This document shows, piece after piece, positions 63,166 through 64,000 of a stretch of 64,000 nt of DNA. Every line of letters begins with the position of its first letter. The first letter of the stretch is position 1. Source of the stretch: Paenibacillus_Z sp042653205 (lineage in GTDB: Bacteria > Bacillota > Bacilli > Paenibacillales > Paenibacillaceae); NCBI RefSeq assembly GCF_042653205.1, contig NZ_JBHSHY010000002.1:1-64000 (forward strand), given 5' to 3'. Made by a program: the position numbers and the translations under genes. Under the pieces are notes generated by a model that did not search any database, was not told the DNA's origin, and saw only the letters and a program-made list of their open reading frames with translations.

Positions 63166-63195
63166 GTTCTAACCCCACGCTCGTCCGAATAGGCT
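63166..63195 (+). promoter_or_regulatory. Candidate SigE-type promoter for spoVD
   Basis: GTTCTAAC (63166-63173), a 14-base spacer and AATAGGCT (63188-63195) partly match the SigE pattern (KMATATT, 13-15 bases, CATANNNT). spoVD is SigE-dependent in B. subtilis, and the terminator just upstream calls for a separate promoter. Confidence 0.4.
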
Positions 63196-63255
63196 TGGAA
63201 TAGGAGACGGTTGGACGAACGTTCCCGTTTTACGAGCCTTTCGGGGGGATGACAG

Positions 63256-64000
63256 ATGAAAGTTTCCAGCGTAACGATCAGGCGCCGGCTGTTCACGGCG
63301 CTTCTCATTGGCGTTCTCGCGTTCGGGCTTTTGGCCGTCCGGCTTGGGTACGTGCAGCTGTGGAAGGGCGAGGAGCTCGCTGCCCGGGCGGAAGATTCGT
63401 GGCGGCGGGAGATTCCGTTCGCGGCCAAGCGCGGCGAGATCATGGACCGAAACGGCAGCGTGCTTGCGTATAATATTAGTTCGCCGACCATCATGGCAAT
63501 CCCGGCGCAAGTGAAGGACGCGCGCGAGACGGCGGCCAAGCTGTCGGGCGTGCTGGACATGGCCGAGGACACGGTGTTCCAGACGATCACGAAGAAGCAG
63601 CTGATCGTATACCTGAAGCCCGGCGGCCGCAAAATCACGACGGACAAGGCGCAGCAGATCAAGGATTTGAACCTCCCGGGCATCGTCGTCGCGGAGGATA
63701 ACAAGCGGTACTATCCGTTCGGCAGCTTCGCGTCCCATGTGCTCGGCTTTACCGGCATCGACAATCAAGGGCTGACGGGCATCGAAGCCAAGTACGACGC
63801 GCTGCTGCAGGGCATCAACGGCAACGTTTCGTTCCTCTCCGATGCCAAGGGCGACCTGATGCCGGGCTCCTCCGACACGTATACCGCGCCGAAGGACGGG
63901 CTCAACCTGGAGCTGACGATCGACAAGCAGATCCAGACGATCATGGAGCGCGAGCTCGATCAGGCGATGGTCAAGCTCAATCCCGACGACATCATCGCGA
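63256..64000 (+). CDS. spoVD: Stage V sporulation protein D (SpoVD), 3' end missing
   Basis: The first 248 residues of a class B PBP paralog of pbpB, transmembrane anchor at about 10-28, then the pedestal with REIPFAAKRGEIMDRNG and later LGFTGIDNQGLTGIE. SpoVD makes the spore cortex peptidoglycan. The transpeptidase domain and any PASTA domain lie outside the window. GGGGGGAT precedes the ATG. Being after pbpB before murE is its usual position. Confidence 0.9.
   Translation, partial: MKVSSVTIRRRLFTALLIGVLAFGLLAVRLGYVQLWKGEELAARAEDSWRREIPFAAKRGEIMDRNGSVLAYNISSPTIMAIPAQVKDARETAAKLSGVLDMAEDTVFQTITKKQLIVYLKPGGRKITTDKAQQIKDLNLPGIVVAEDNKRYYPFGSFASHVLGFTGIDNQGLTGIEAKYDALLQGINGNVSFLSDAKGDLMPGSSDTYTAPKDGLNLELTIDKQIQTIMERELDQAMVKLNPDDIIA

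Noticed and set aside
1..64000. CRISPR array, prophage, insertion sequence, rRNA or tRNA genes
   Set aside because: No spacer-repeat array, integrase, transposase, rRNA segment or cloverleaf was recognised; the 21-bp array is contiguous and lacks spacers.

Overview
The window is chromosomal DNA from a GC-rich, endospore-forming Firmicute, most likely a member of the Paenibacillaceae (Paenibacillus/Cohnella-like). This rests on the sporulation genes (yqfC, yqfD, rsfA, spoVD, a YhcN/YlaJ lipoprotein), bacillithiol synthase BshC, a glyQS T-box leader, SigA-type promoters, AGGAGG-type ribosome binding sites, and gene orders that closely follow Bacillus subtilis despite the much higher GC. It is mostly conserved core genome. 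There is no prophage, insertion sequence, CRISPR array, rRNA or tRNA gene. Both ends cut genes: sbcC loses its 5' end and spoVD its 3' end.

Region by region. 1-5.7 kb: the C-terminal part of SbcC, a membrane-anchored unknown, a tandem 21-bp repeat, an FAD oxidoreductase and a His/Cys-rich unknown. 5.8-31.2 kb: a long block in the B. subtilis yqe/yqf order: hit, rpsU, yqeY, a MATE transporter, nfeD, floA, yqfC, yqfD, phoH, pgpH, ybeY, dgkA, cdd, era, yqzL, recO, T-box, glyQS, the PPDK regulator, yqxD, dnaG, sigA, trmK, the Nif3 protein and RNase P RNA. It combines membrane microdomains, c-di-AMP turnover, ribosome maturation, glycine charging and the primase/sigma-factor genes. 31.3-40.3 kb: a variable stretch with a secreted subtilase, YpuI, a DUF1540 protein, a lytic transglycosylase, a cysteine desulfurase-ThiI pair for tRNA thiolation, two divergent TerC paralogs and a LiaF-like membrane protein. 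40.4-46.6 kb: a yla-like block (typA, ylaH, LCP protein, YlaJ lipoprotein, PIN-PhoH ATPase). 46.6-51.3 kb: a solute-binding protein with no transporter partners, an exported coiled-coil protein, a MidA-like methyltransferase and a DUF2626 protein. 51.6-64 kb: the ylb/yll-to-dcw block (rsfA, panE, DUF3397, bshC, mraZ, rsmH, ftsL, pbpB, spoVD). This block is interrupted between bshC and mraZ by ahcY, a DUF4349 lipoprotein and a small unknown gene.

The most informative non-coding signals are the glyQS T-box, the RNase P RNA, five 10-bp repeats just before mraZ that fit the MraZ operator, a structured leader with a possible small inserted element before pgpH, and candidate sporulation promoters before rsfA and spoVD. 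I did not find a convincing new multi-gene system. The best candidates for a second look are the pgpH leader, the 21-bp repeat, the ahcY insertion at the edge of the division cluster, and the cluster of unknown genes between ahcY and mraZ.
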